Assembly: GCF_032452875.1 (NCBI RefSeq)
Contig: NC_083896.1
Span: 4,774,001-4,838,000, forward strand
DNA length: 64,000 bases
Reading direction: 5' to 3'
DNA from: Bos javanicus
Taxonomy: Eukaryota; Chordata; Mammalia; Artiodactyla; Bovidae
Of the stretch, positions 11,361 through 23,303 are shown one piece after another. Positions within the stretch are counted from its first letter, which is position 1. The number at the start of each line of letters is the position of its first letter. Both the position numbers and the translations under genes were made by a program. Below the pieces are notes generated by a model. That model saw only the letters and a list, made by a program, of their open reading frames with translations. It searched no databases and was not told the origin of the DNA.

Positions 11361-12096
11361 CTGAAGTGATTTTGAAGCCTACAAAAATCAATTTAAATAT
11401 ATTTACTTATAAATTACATAATTCAAATGGCTGTGCTTGAAAACTAGTTTGCAATATCCTAAAAGTTTGACAACTGGCTCTCATAAACCTATACAAATCA
11501 ACTCCGACACGCCACCATATACAGGGATCAAGAAGCATGGAACAATGCGGTTGCCCCCACCACTCTGCCACGGCTGAATATGTCTAAATAGAAGTCACCT
11601 CTGAAAGTCTGCTTTGCGTTGCACTCGATGTTTAAATAAAATGGTCTGCTTGAGACAGTTGTCATGAGTTCCCCTTTCGCTCCCACAACTAACAAAGAGG
11701 CATTGCTTTTAGGTTTTCTTTTCTAAGCCAATTGTGGTTATTAGGTTACACAGCACTTCACCAGTTCCTCAAATGCTCTCATTGGTAGTACCAGTATATT
11801 GTGAACAGATGACAATGACGAGAAAGGAAAAATATATGAAGGAACTGACAAGTTTATAGTCAGAATCAACATTATGCCAAATACTTAGTGCATAAATAGT
11901 TGAATAATGGAAATTAAGAGGTGCAGTTTTTGAAACATTACTGAGCAAAATAACAACATTCTCTTTCATCTCAACTCATTCTCCCACACACGTGATAGCT
12001 TACAGATCAGGTAATACCACTGATGTCATTAGCAAAAAAAAAAAGGTTGACATAGTATCTATCGTCCAGAAGTTCTGTGGATATTTTTAATGCCCC
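11361..12096. other. Unassigned DNA, partly GC/CpG-richer
   Basis: No gene recognised. The stretch at about 11500-11690 contains several CpGs and an AATAAA (tttaaataaaatgg near 11630), which could be part of an LTR, but I cannot define ends or a family. Confidence 0.35.
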
Positions 12097-12097
12097 C

Positions 12098-12367
12098 AGA
12101 GAAGGCAATGGCACCCCACTCCAGTACTCTTGCCTGGAAAATCCCATGGACGGAGGAGCCTGGTAGGCCGAAGTCCATGGGGTTGCTAAGAGTCGGACAC
12201 GACTGAGCAACTTCACTTTCACTTTTCACTTTCATGCACTGGAGAAGGAAAAGGCAACCCACTCCAGTGTTCTTGCCTGGAGAATCCCAGGGACAGGGGA
12301 GCCTGGTGGGCTGCCGTCCATGGGGTCGCACAGAGTTGGACACAACTGAAGTGACTTAACAGCAGCA
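12098..12367 (+). mobile_element. BovA2 dimeric SINE, sense
   Basis: Two BovA units with the cttttcactttcatgcactg linker, ending gaagtgacttaacagcagca. I could not define a convincing TSD. Confidence 0.95.
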
Positions 12368-14156
12368 ATAGTGCCTTTTTGGTCTGGTAACTAGCTAAAC
12401 AGTACTACCACTATACAAAAAATGTTGTTTCCCAAAAAGAAATCTTATACTGGTAAACTGCAAGGAATAAAAAAACCAAGGTCTAGAAAAATAAAAGTGT
12501 TCAAAGAAAAGCATTTATGACACAAGTGGCTATATAATGCTTCCTCCTTGAAAAGGTACATATTTTTAGAAACATGATCCATCCAAAAGGTCATTAAATC
12601 CAGTAGATAAAACACAAACAGAAGTCTCAGTTTTATTTGTCTGAAAGTGTTAAAATAGGTTGTAACCTATTCACCAGCTACAAAATATAAACAAAGATAT
12701 AGTGGATGACAATCTCAGATGGGACTGCTACCATCTCATTAAAATATCGGGTGTCCAATTCCAAAAACCATTTCTTCAAGAAGTTTTAGTAAAGATACAG
12801 GTATTATTTGTGATAATAAAATAGTTTCAGTTACTAGGTCAGCAGCAGGATTATCTCTGCAAAATATTCCTTTGAGAGCAAAATTAAAGATTTTAGACTC
12901 TTTGCAAACACAGCATATATCATTTAAACATCATCAGAAGTTAATTCCAGTGATGAGGCAGGGTTTGATGAGAGAAAGTGTGTTTACTGGAAACCAATCT
13001 TCACATACACAAAATAAAATTCTAATTAGCACTGTCATTTTAAACTTGCACATATGCAATAGTTTCAACTTTTTACTTTCCTCTTTAATTTGCATTTCAT
13101 TCATTTCAATGGATTTAATTTCTCACTTCTTTGTTCATCCCAAGGAAACCATAAGGCATGTTCCATCACCATTATCTAAGAGCATCCCCATAATTTGTAA
13201 GCCCACAAGGTTGACTCCAGTGAAAGACAATGTGTGGAGGCTGGGGGGAGGGAGGTAGGGACAATGATTTGAGGTGACTTTTCAATAAGACAGTAAAACT
13301 TCTGTCTGTCTACTTGTATGGGTTTTGACACTTTATTCAATTAAAATTTTAAAAGATTTTCACTACCTAAAATCATGCCATGATGAACAAAAAAATAAAA
13401 TATAAAACTTGCTAACAACTGCAATTACTGTTCACCTATCCTTTTTTTATAGTGGCAAATATTTCAAACACTTAAAAATTCCAAGTAAAATATAAAACAG
13501 CCCTGTATCCACCAAACACAATTTGATAAAACGTTAAAATTAGAGCTGAGTACATTTATTCTTTCAGTAAACTATCAAAATGCCACTTTTTGTTAGTTTA
13601 AACTGCTTCTCAAACTTTTGAAAACATGAACCCTGAATAATTTGCCTCTTCTTTTATACAGAAAGGCACGATTTTGGGTAGGTGCATGGGGCAAAAATGA
13701 GTTAAAAAAAAAAAAATCCTGCCTGATTGAGTTTACAACCTAACAGGAGAGCCAAAATATCATTGCAAAAAATGAACATCTATAAAAACATAGCACAATT
13801 TGACATTGTAAAACAGAAGCACCATTAAATCAGGGAGAATGTAGAGCAAGAAGCATCCACATTCAATTTGAAAATGAGAAAAGCACTGAAAGAAGATAGG
13901 GCTTTTGATGTGGCCCTTCAAGAATTAGTAGGAATTGGAGAAATGGAAGAGTATGAGCGAAGAATCCTGATTAAGTCACATAAACTGACCATGTAGTCTT
14001 AAGGAAAAAATAAATATATTGCAAAGTTATTGAGAGTTTAGAGAATCAATAAAAAGTTGAAAGATCCAGTTCAGAAAATAGAAAAGAAAAAAAGACAGGT
14101 TCAGAAAATGGTCAGGAAACTTTCTAGGCAGAAAGAAAAGATCTAGCCAGAAACCC
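12368..14156. other. Unassigned AT-rich DNA
   Basis: No gene found. The 128-codon plus-strand frame at 12872-13258 has no recognisable domain. The stretch 13440-13560 (ggcaaatatttcaaacactt and following) resembles the 3' region of an old L1, at low confidence. A poly(A) run lies at 13705-13717. Confidence 0.45.
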
Positions 14157-14165
14157 CCATTAACC

Positions 14166-14388
14166 TTTCCAAGAGGCACTTGTGGTAAAGAATCCACCTG
14201 CCAATGCTGGAGATGCTGGAGATGCAAGAGATGCAGGTTCGATCCCTGGGTAGGGAGGATCCCTGGAGGAGGAAATAGCAACCCACTCCAGTAGTCTTGC
14301 CTGGAAAATTCCATGGACAGAGGAGCCTGGTGGGCTACAGTCCATGGGCTCACAAGGAGTTGGACACAACAGAGTGACTGAGTACTAG
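14166..14388 (+). mobile_element. Bov-tA SINE, sense, with internal triplet repeat
   Basis: Degraded tRNA-like head with a local expansion of ggagatgct/ggagatgca/agagatgca at 14209-14235, then the B-box-like ggttcgatccc and BovB tail. The likely TSD is ccattaacc / ccattgacc (14157-14165 and 14389-14397). Confidence 0.92.
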
Positions 14389-14397
14389 CCATTGACC

Positions 14398-15240
14398 CAC
14401 TGCCATATTAGCAACAATGACAACAGTGTAAGTTGTAAGCCTTGTTCTCCAGAACCAACAGTCCAGGCAGGAATAAGCCAGGGACATCCATCCTGCTAGT
14501 CTAGGTTATGGGCTCACAGCCTGGGCCCCAGGCCTGGGGACTGGGGATGGGGGGACTCCAGTTTATGACATCATCAGTAACGTCATCAGTGAGAGGGTAA
14601 GCACACTAGGAGTGACGATACCAAACTGCAGTGATTTGTACTCTGGCATACTTACTATTTAAGTGTATTAAAGTGCTGACTTTCTTTTAGCTTAAACTGA
14701 CTTTTCAACATTTTTGAAAATATAAACTTTGACTCATTCACATTTTACATGACAACCAGAGTTATATATTTGACATTGATATTTAGAAGCAAAAAATACT
14801 TATTTGAAAGGCATCCTTCTTTGCCTACATAATTCTCAGAAGAGACAGAAAATTACAATTGACAGTGTTCTGTTTCCTTAGAAGGATAACCCTCAATCCA
14901 AGTTCAAATATTTTTGAACAAGTAGAATATAAAAATACCAGTACTAAAAATTATACATGTAAACTGAAGGACATAGCATGAACTGGAAACATTCTCTGTA
15001 ATGTGAAACTATAGGTCACTATCAATTAAGAAAATGGTAAATTTTCTTAAGCCTATCAACAAGTAAAGATTATTTTTTCACTAGAGTAAAAATTTCTTTA
15101 TCATTCTGCTGAAAACATAAAATAGAAAGCTTGCTTAGTAGCTGAAAATTGTTTTAGAAAGACATACCACAGATCCAGCAATAATCTAACACTGACATGC
15201 TTTTCTGTTAAGAATTGTACCTTTCATATATTTTGATATT
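14398..15240. other. Unassigned DNA with a GC-rich island of palindromes
   Basis: No gene recognised. Within 14500-14620 are a perfect 14-bp palindrome, ccccaggcctgggg (14526-14539), and a direct repeat tcatcagt (14571-14578 and 14583-14590), the second preceded by a CRE-like taacgtca. Further right the DNA is AT-rich and featureless. Confidence 0.4.
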
Positions 15241-15242
15241 GT

Positions 15243-15536
15243 TGTCGAACACAGGTCTGTGCGCCCAACACTTAGTGAGGCCAAACAATACCAAAATGTG
15301 GGAGTTTGAAGCAGAGGAAGGTTTACTGTGGGGCCATGCAAGGAGATGGGTGACTTGTGCCTTAAAAACCCCAAAGTTCCCAAAAGCTTTCTATAGAGCC
15401 TTTTTAGGAAAGGTGAGGGAGGGTCGTAGTTAGCTGTTACACATTTCTTGGTGTCAGATCCTTTATTCTTGAGGTCAGGCGACAAGTGTTCTGCCAAAAG
15501 TCTTAACTTTCATCTCAGGTTCAAAAGATTTGCTAA
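15243..15536 (-). mobile_element. Possible LTR of an endogenous retrovirus, antisense
   Basis: On the minus strand the sequence ends gtgttcgaca, with a purine/pyrimidine-biased segment containing an AGTAAA-type poly(A) signal (complement of tttact at 15322-15327), which looks like an R/U5 boundary of an LTR. The left end would be the 3' end (CA). I could not find a matching TSD, and the U3 limit near 15536 is a guess; it might extend to about 16090. Family unknown. Confidence 0.4.
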
Positions 15537-16090
15537 CAAAATAAATCACTCGTGATATACAAATAAACAACTTCAATATTTATTGGAGAATTATCTAGCA
15601 TAGTTTCAATATACTAACATTAAAAGAAAAGAGAAATAGAAACAGCAAAGGAGAGTAGCAATACATACTCACCAAGTTGGATTTGCTGACATCCAGACTT
15701 GAACAGCACTGGGAAGTCCCATGTAACATCAATCTGGAGTTCCAATTGGGAAAAGGCCCCAGGTAGTGCCTCTGCCCTGTGGGTGAGACTTCAAAATTGC
15801 AGTTTGGGGGTTCTCGTTTACAATTCCAGGCCTCAAGCCCATACCATCATCAATGTGTGAGCAAACTGCAGCTCTGGTATAGTGTTACTACTTTTTTACA
15901 GAGCTGTTTGTTTTCTTTTGCAAAAGCTGTGGATTGCTGTTAAGTGCAGGCCACAGTCGGCCAGACCACCCTCCAGGGGTTCAACCCATCCATGTATGGT
16001 GCCTCAGACTGAACTCACAGCAGTAGTCAGCGCAGTGTCCCGGCAGGTCAGAGGCCTGCTTGCTTCCTTTGTCTCTGAAGCCTGAACAAG
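15537..16090. other. Unassigned DNA, possibly part of the preceding retroviral element
   Basis: No coding signal. Composition shifts from AT-rich (15540-15670) to GC-rich (15700-16085), and the block ends in tgaagcctgaaca, whose complement begins TG like an LTR start. That is suggestive only. Confidence 0.3.
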
Positions 16091-16092
16091 TT

Positions 16093-16383
16093 TGCTGCTG
16101 CTGCTGCTAAGTTGCTTCAGTCGTGTCCAGCTGTGTGCGACCCCATGGCAGCCCACCAGGCTCCATTTCACTTTCCTAACATTAGGTCAGAATGTTCTTG
16201 AAAAAGTGATAGTCACTCAGTCATGTCCAACTCTTTTTGAACTCATGTCCTCTAAGTGCCAGGCTCCTCTGTCCATGGGCTTCTCCAGGCAAGGATACTG
16301 GAGTGGGTTGCCATTCCCTTCTCCAGGGGATCTTCCCGAACCAGAGATCAAACCTGAGTCTCCTGCATTGCAGGCAAAACAAC
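16093..16383 (-). mobile_element. Two antisense SINE pieces (BovA2 half and Bov-tA)
   Basis: 16093-16166 is an antisense BovA2 start (gctgctgctgctaagttgct) cut short. 16200-16383 is an antisense Bov-tA with tail and partial head. They are separated by about 35 bp. Open frames on both strands here (up to 132 codons) are SINE-derived. Confidence 0.85.
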
Positions 16384-17190
16384 GTTCTTGTGAACCTCCA
16401 CCAAAGCAAATGTTACTCTCTGTTCTGACAAGAAAGGGCAAGGACCCAAGGCTCCACTTCTGCCCTCCAAGGTCCAGGCCCTGGTTATGAGGAGGGTGTC
16501 CCATGCAAGTCAGTTAACCTGTTGGGAGCATTCATTCAGCACCTCCTCTGGGATCCCCCCAGTGTCCAGGCCCAGCTGGTGACACAGACCTCAGCTGGAA
16601 GTGCCCTCCAGGCTGGGTCTTCAGACTTTGCCCAGCCAGGCCCCCAGGACCCAGCCCTCCTCAGGCTTTTCATCTAAGCTGGAGAGAGTCATCTCCATAG
16701 GATTAACAGGAATGCATCTTGGAGCGCATACCAATTAGGTTCAGTTCCCACCCACAACCACTGTCCTTCTTTGAAAATAGTCCCAGCCACAGAGGTGGGC
16801 CGGAAGTAATGATGTGCAAATGTCCTTGCAACTTAATCCTGACCTCCCCCACCTCCTAAGTAGGTAACTGATCTAAGCTGCACCAAGCTTTGAAACGTGA
16901 ACTGTGACCCATGGAGACCCCAGCTGCCATTAGATCTTAGAGGTCTGGATGGGGGAAGAGGTCTGCGTCTGCTTAGAACCCTGGGCCCAACCAGCGGGGC
17001 AGTGGAGGCAAGGGCTCTGGAACTCTGGGGGACATAGCCCTCGGCCTGTCCATGATGTCCTCTCCCAGCTCATTTGTTGGCCCAGCACCAGGAGCCAAGA
17101 GGGCCGTAATCTACCTCTGGCCACACTTTCTGCTGGGAGGAACACTGCTATGCTGACTGTTGGCAGAGTGAGACCTTTAATGGCCATGGT
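16384..17190. other. GC-rich unassigned block
   Basis: The longest GC-rich non-SINE stretch of the window. It has no gene domain that I recognise; open frames of 81-85 codons on opposite strands (16930-17194) overlap and lack homologous features. It could be an unrecognised retroviral segment, an old exon-bearing region or unique DNA. Confidence 0.4.
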
Positions 17191-19261
17191 TTAAAATCTT
17201 TCCATTTATTTATAGTTTTCTATAAATATAGAAATATTTATAGTTTTCTATAGTTTTCTAGATACAGTGTTATTACAAAGATATTGGTTAGCATATATAT
17301 CATTATTAACTTGTATTCTGATTGGTTTATAAAAGTTGCTACAGTTTTGCTTCTAATATGTATTAAATTTTTAGTTTTATTGATCTAAAATTCTGAGCCC
17401 TTTGTAAAATAATGTATCTTTGCAAATGTATCCCTGCTACTAGCAGTATCATTGTGCTATAGTATTGCTATCAGTAACTATCTTACAACAATACTTCACA
17501 CAATGGAAGAATTTCCCCCAAATGAAAATGGGAGTTTGAGGTAGAATAGGAGAAAAATTACTTGAAAGATATCAAATGAAGAATCAGAAGCAGAGAAAAT
17601 CAGAGTGAGTGTTTTGAGTGACAGTGAGTTATTTATCAGAAAGTTCAGATGTAGAGGATAACATTATTTTCTATGTCATAGCTTTATTTTAGCTATAGAA
17701 AGTCACATTCTCCTGGCAAAATCAAAAATGTATTTATAGAAAATTTTCAGTAGAACTCTGGTGACTCAATGATGAAGAGCTTGGCGTGAGACAGATGCCA
17801 TTTTTTAATACCGTGGCTAACCAGACTAAATGTTTTCATCTTTCTGGGAGGTAAGTGGACAGACACAACATAAGAGAATCCAGTTAAATAAATAACGATC
17901 ATCACAAAATGCTTAATTATGCTGAAACCTTCCCACAAAAGTGAAAGTGATCAAAGGGTTTCACAATGTAAAAGGGGATGTTTCAAATGCAAAACAATGC
18001 AAGCGATTCAATATATTTATTCTTCAGCAAGTACAAGAAAATGATATTAATGATGACTCAGGAATGAATCAGAAAATCTTTTTCAGAATGGTTTCATGCC
18101 AAGAAATGTTTAATATTTTGTGCTATTGATTTGCCATAAAAATGATAAATAGCAATTCAAGACAATAAAATTTAATAGCAATAATAATGCTCAAAATGTC
18201 GCTATTCACTGAACTAGTAGCTCTATTATCATCTGAGTTTAGCGTCAGAGTTTGCAATCTACTAGCATCACAAAAAGGCCCTTGTTAGTAGATGAAATAT
18301 TATATAATCACAATTAATATAACCACTTTGTGAAGGAAAATTCCTTTCAAAGAAAGATTCTCCCCAATTTTCAAAATCTCAAAGTACATTTAGAAATTTC
18401 TTCATGTGGCTCTTCAGTGTTCATTGCAACACTGCAAAGTCATTTTCTTCAATCAAGCATGCAGATTCAGCTAAATGACACAGAGGGACAAAGAGGGTGC
18501 TTTTCAAACCAGAATTTGAGCTGGAAAAGGATCAGTAATCCTACTTCACATAAAATTTCAACTTTTAAGATCTTTTATAGCTAAAACATTGATTTAAATT
18601 CAATTTAATAAGAGCCATGGATCTTCCATACCATATTATAGTATAATACTTTGTTTCCTGAACAAGAGGAGGAAAATCAGCCCAATGATATTTGAAACTA
18701 TTTAGAAGGCTCCTACTCAGAAAGGGAAGAGGCGACAGCTGAAATCTACAAGGATTAAGGATCTAAACCAGCCTGGTCAAATGGCAAATCTCTAATTTGG
18801 GAGACAGAATTATTTGGTTTGGAGAACAACACTAGGAAGATGTGATACCTGACTGGCACATTAAAAACTCTATGTTTATTTTAAAAACATGTTTCAGTAA
18901 ATTTCCAACATGTAACCATTACATGCAGCTAACATTTCCCATCAGCAAAATAATATTCATTTACATTATAAAATGTACATCAAGAAATAGAAAAAACATT
19001 ATATTAAAAGGCAGGAGACTTGGGACCAAGTCTCCCTATTAATACTTACAGCGATATGGCCAAATCTTACTATTTTCAGGCTTCAGATGCTTCATATCCC
19101 AACTGTAAATAATAATATCTTCTATGCCTAAGCATAGATTGAACTAAGTAATCTCTTGAGGTTCCTTCAATGATGAGATTCATGATTCTGTGAGTCAGTC
19201 TGTTTATGGTCTCATAGAAATAAAAGAAAACTGAATTAGTTTTTATACTCTTACCTACAAC
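17191..19261. other. Unassigned AT-rich DNA
   Basis: No gene or nameable repeat. Near 17210-17262 a tatagttttcta motif recurs three times and flanks a small inverted repeat (tttctata, aa, tatagaaa). Confidence 0.45.
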
Positions 19262-19775
19262 ACAATGAACAAAACAGTATTATTTTAATTCTCATAACAC
19301 TATAATCTCAAACGTTCACAGTATGCCAAGCACTGTGTCGCATGCCTGCTCAGTTGCTTCAGTCGTGTCCGACTCTATGACCCCATGGACTGTAGCCACC
19401 AGGCTTCTCTGTCCATGGGATTCTCCAGGTATGAATACTGAAGTGGATTGCCGTCCCCTCCTCCAGGGGATCTTCCTGACCCAGGGATCAGATTTGTGTC
19501 TCTTCCATCTCCTGCATTGGCAGGTGGATTCTTTACCACTAATGTCACCTGGGAAGCCCGAGCATTGTGTTAAGCATCAGTTAATTTAATCTTCAAAACA
19601 ATACTAAGAAACTGCTAGTTAACATCTCCATTTCACATATGAGAAACTGAACATTAGAGAGATTAAGACATTTGTTGAAGGTTACATATGTTCTGAGTGA
19701 AAAATTGATTTAAGTGACCCAGGTCTCTCAGGCACCAAAGGCACAGCCCTTCTTTCCGGTACTTTCTCTTGCTTG
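19262..19775 (-). repeat. MIR SINE, antisense, split by a Bov-tA
   Basis: Left part ends tatgccaagcactgtgt; right part runs ttaatttaatcttcaaaaca, then the inverted MIR core (atgagaaactgaacattaga) to cccaggtctctcaggcacca. The interruption is the SINE at 19339-19560. Confidence 0.85.
19339..19560 (-). mobile_element. Bov-tA SINE, antisense, inside an MIR
   Basis: Inverted BovB tail and tRNA-like head ending cacctgggaagcccg. The TSD agcactgtgt / agcattgtgt (19329-19338 and 19561-19570) is MIR sequence. Confidence 0.95.
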
Positions 19776-20487
19776 TTAGCCCTGAAGGAGCTGCACTTCT
19801 ACAACAAAATGGTACTTATACTTGCTTCAGTTGATTCTGAAGTTTCCATTTTAGTCCTCATCTTGTAATAAATCTTCTGGTTAGAAAAATTATGACTGGC
19901 TATGTGTCACTTTTAACTCTTCCAAAACAATCTACAAGTATCTTTATTATCCCTGAAATTTTGTTTACTGCATATACAACCCTCCCTGTTTCCATTTGGC
20001 ATATCAAAAAACAACAAACAAAAAACAATATAATAGAGAAAAGGCAAAAAAAAAAAAAAAATACCCAAGTCAGAAAACGATGATAATGTAATAGAAAGAG
20101 ACCTTCACGAGGAGTTAAGCAGAGCTGAATCTAAAGCCTGGGTGCTCCCAATTCCACTCCAGAAGTCTCCCATCACTTAATAAATTTTGGTTTCAAGTTC
20201 TCCTGAAGGCCATGGCCAATGCCATGTGCCACACCCAAAAGTAGCAGCAGCAGTAGCTTGTGTGGCATAAATTCACTAAAAAACATTTTTCAGAGAAACA
20301 CACTAGCCAGTGAAAACCCCTTCAAACTCATAATGGATATCCTAAAAAAGAAAAAGCAAGTGGAGTTGTATATCAAATAAAAGAAATGTACTGAAAAGCA
20401 TCTGGGAGACACTTTTGTACACTGCTCCCACTTATTTTTTACCTGTTTCTAAACAAGGGTCCAAGACATTTTGTCAAGTTGAAGATT
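19776..20487. other. Unassigned non-coding DNA
   Basis: No gene or family recognised; a poly(A) run lies at 20046-20060. Confidence 0.45.
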
Positions 20488-20893
20488 TGTTGCTGTTATT
20501 CAGTTGCTAAGCTGTGTCCGCCTCGTTGTGACCCCCATGGACTGCAGCACGCCAGGCTTCCCTGTCTTTCACCATCTCCCAGAGCTTGCTCAAATGTCCA
20601 GTGAGTCAAAGATGCCATCCAACCATTTCATCCTCTATCATCCCCTTCTCCTCCTGCCCTCAGTCTTTTCCAGCATCAGGGGCTTTTTCCGATGAGTCAA
20701 CTTTTCACATCAGGTGGCCAAATTATTGGAGCTTTAGTTTCAGCATCAGTCTTCTCAATGAATACTCAGGGTTGATTTCCTTTAGGATTGACTGGTTTGA
20801 TCTCCTTGCAGTCCAAGGGACTCTCAAGAGTCTTCTCCAGCACCACAATTTAAAAACATCAAATCTTTGGTGCTCAGACTTCTTTATGGTCCA
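20488..20893 (-). mobile_element. BovB LINE, 3' fragment, antisense
   Basis: Minus-strand translation gives the family C-terminus (LWCWRRLLRVPWTARRSNQS, then ILKEINPEYSL). It is 5'-truncated at tatggtcca near 20893. The right-hand 62-codon frame (20917-21105) starts outside the element and has no domain. Confidence 0.94.
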
Positions 20894-21334
20894 AGACAAA
20901 AACAAAAGTAAAAAACATGGGCAAGCAACCTATTCAAAGAGAAGTTTGTGGCCAAGAAGACAGTGTCTGGAAAAAGATGAACATCCGGGTCTCAGTGAGG
21001 AGGATGCTCTGTGAGCTGAGAACACAGGCAGCACATAACCTCAGGGCTACCTATGCACCGGCAGCACAGTATGGTGAGAGGAAATCCATTTCACTCAGTC
21101 TTTAGGTTAGGGATTCAGCATTTGGGCTTCTTCCTGCCACTTGCTTCAACTAAATCATCTAATCAGTAACTATTGCTAGCTTCCTAGAATGGGTTAAAAT
21201 ATGGCAGGATGGCCAGGAAGATTGCTTACCATAGTGCATATAAATGTTAATGTCTCGTTAGCATTAGGTCTAGCGTTAGAGCATTAAGTCACTAATGAAT
21301 TAGGATCACTAGCAAATCGGAGTTAATGATAATG
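20894..21334. other. Unassigned non-coding DNA
   Basis: No repeat recognised. The GC-richer stretch 20960-21110 contains a gtgagag that could pass for a splice donor, but there is no supported exon. Confidence 0.4.
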
Positions 21335-21560
21335 GCAACTATCATCGACTGATAGCTACTGGTTTCCAGGGACTATGCTTAATGTTTTATGTAATTATCC
21401 CAATGAAAACACTATTTTGCAGGAAAGAAAAGTGAGTTAGATAGACATTACACTTTTGCCTACAGCCATACAGATGGCGATTAGAAGACCCAGGATAGGA
21501 ACCAGGAAGTTGGGCTGTAAAGCTGGAACTCCTGACTGTTGGACTAAGTAGCTGTTCCTC
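21335..21560 (-). repeat. MIR SINE, antisense
   Basis: Inverted MIR: a gctactggtttccagggact start, then aattatcccaatgaaaacac, then cagccatacagatggcgatt-like core and aggaccaggaagttgggct-like end. Diverged. Confidence 0.7.
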
Positions 21561-21564
21561 CTCA

Positions 21565-21755
21565 TAAAACATTTACTATGTGTAAGGAACTATGCCAAGC
21601 ACATTATTGTATTCTATCCCTATATTTATTATCATTTCCATTTTCCATGGATAAAACAGAAGCTTCAAGAAGAATTAAATTATGCACGTCACATATAACT
21701 GGATAGTAGTGAAGCCCAGATAAAATCTATGTTTCCTTCACTTTTGTTTGTCTCT
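21565..21755 (-). repeat. MIR SINE, antisense, adjacent copy
   Basis: A second inverted MIR directly follows: tgtaaggaactatgccaagc, then attatcatttccattttcca and ttaaattatgcacgtcacat. Two neighbouring copies in the same orientation. Confidence 0.75.
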
Positions 21756-22054
21756 CGAGTCTAGTACCCATCCAAGCATGTGTGCAATCTGCCACTTTGC
21801 CTCTGGTTGGCGAGCAGCAACACAAAGTAACAAAAAATAAAATGTAAGATCTTGCCTCTTTCCTGTTCAAATGAGGCTCAAGATGAATAGGGACTTACTC
21901 AAGATAAGAGAACTATTTACCACAAAGCTGTGACAAAAAGTTTCATTTATCCAAAAATCATCCTAGAAGGCTATGTTTTCTCTCGAATAAAATATGCTTT
22001 CTGATCTTTTCCCATTAGGATATATCCATTGTGGGATATATTCACTTTAAAATT
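21756..22054. other. Unassigned non-coding DNA
   Basis: No repeat or gene recognised. Confidence 0.4.
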
Positions 22055-22442
22055 CAATTAAGTTCAGTAGCTCAGTCATGTCTGACTTTACGAGCCCATG
22101 GACTGCAGCATGCCAGGCCTCCCTGTCCATCACCATTTTCCAGAGTTTGTTCAAATTCATGTCCATCGAATCAGTGATGCCATCCAGCCATCTCCTCCTC
22201 TGTTGTCCCCTTATCCTCCTGCCTTCAATCTTTCCCAGCATCTGGGTCTTCTTCAAAGAGTCAGTTATTCGCATCAACTGGCCAGAGTATTGGAGTTTCA
22301 GCTTCAACATCAATCTTTCCAATGAATATTCAGGACTGATTTCCTTTAGGATAGACTGGTTGGATCTCCTTGCAGTCCAAGGGACTCTCAAGAGTCTTCT
22401 CCAACACCACAGTTCAAAACCATCAATTCTTCGGAGCTCAGC
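22055..22442 (-). mobile_element. BovB LINE, 3' fragment, antisense
   Basis: Minus-strand translation of 114 residues covers the BovB C-terminus (RVPWTARRSNQSILKEISPE and WLDGITDSMDMNLNKLWKMV). A possible 8-bp TSD, ttaaaatt, occurs at 22047-22054 and 22443-22450. Confidence 0.95.
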
Positions 22443-22450
22443 TTAAAATT

Positions 22451-23177
22451 ATGTGGTGTCATTTATGGTTATTTGTTATCATTTTGTGTTTAAAGAGAAA
22501 ATTTTTTTCTAAGGAGAAATTTTTTCCACTTGTATTATTCTTTTAATCCTCTGGGAGGTGGGTGGGGGCGGGAATAGAAATAGATGATGGGGAAGACAGT
22601 TCATTTTATTCTTAGACCTAGGTTCAGCTTCTACGACTAATTTAAAAGATGGAGTCTGTCAATTTACTTAATTCACCATCTAATCAAGCCAGTGAATTCC
22701 CGGAAAATGTTTGGACAGATTTATGTACACTTAAGTTCATGCCAAAGATTTAATGCCACATCAAGGTTTGCTCCTTATGACAATGTCTGAAAGGAACTTT
22801 CCCTAGGCATATATGTGAGCATCTTTGATTGAAAACACTAGAAGGTGAAAATCTGTCCTGCAAGCACTCTCATACTTTCAGAGAGTAGTTTAGTTTGCAA
22901 AGCCACAGGAGAAGTTTTGAGCAGAATCAAATTATTAGCATTTTTGCTTTTTTTCTGAAACCAACTGAGTGTTAAACGTGCACAAGTTTGGATGGCAGTC
23001 AGGGGGCCTCAGACCTTAAGAGAGCTGTGGAAATGGCACCGTCCTTTTAGGGAAGGATAGAGTGACCATCAAGATACCTTGTTTAATATATACAATAAAA
23101 ACAAATCAAGGATGGATGATGTGGAGGCTGAGGACATTACAGTTTTCCCAATTTCCTGGTGTGAGTCAGTTTATAGT
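22451..23177. other. Unassigned non-coding DNA
   Basis: No family recognised. A G-rich run (gggaggtgggtgggggcggg near 22553) is local. Confidence 0.45.
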
Positions 23178-23303
23178 GTGAGCTCGTTCGTGAAGTATAT
23201 CTGACTCTTTTGTAACCCCGTGGACTGTAGCCTGCCAAGCTTCTCTGTCCATGGGATTTCCCAGGCAAGAATACTGGAGTGGGTTGCCATTTCCTTCTCT
23301 AGG
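23178..23303 (-). mobile_element. BovA SINE fragment, antisense
   Basis: Only the inverted BovB-derived tail remains, ending ccatttccttctctagg, with no tRNA-like head. Confidence 0.88.

Noticed and set aside
12872..13258. 128-codon plus-strand open frame outside known repeats
   Set aside because: No recognisable motif, no Kozak-like or splice support, and AT-rich composition; chance is the simplest reading.
16930..17194. Overlapping 81-85-codon frames on both strands in the GC-rich block
   Set aside because: GC-rich DNA lowers stop frequency; I see no homologous domain on either strand.
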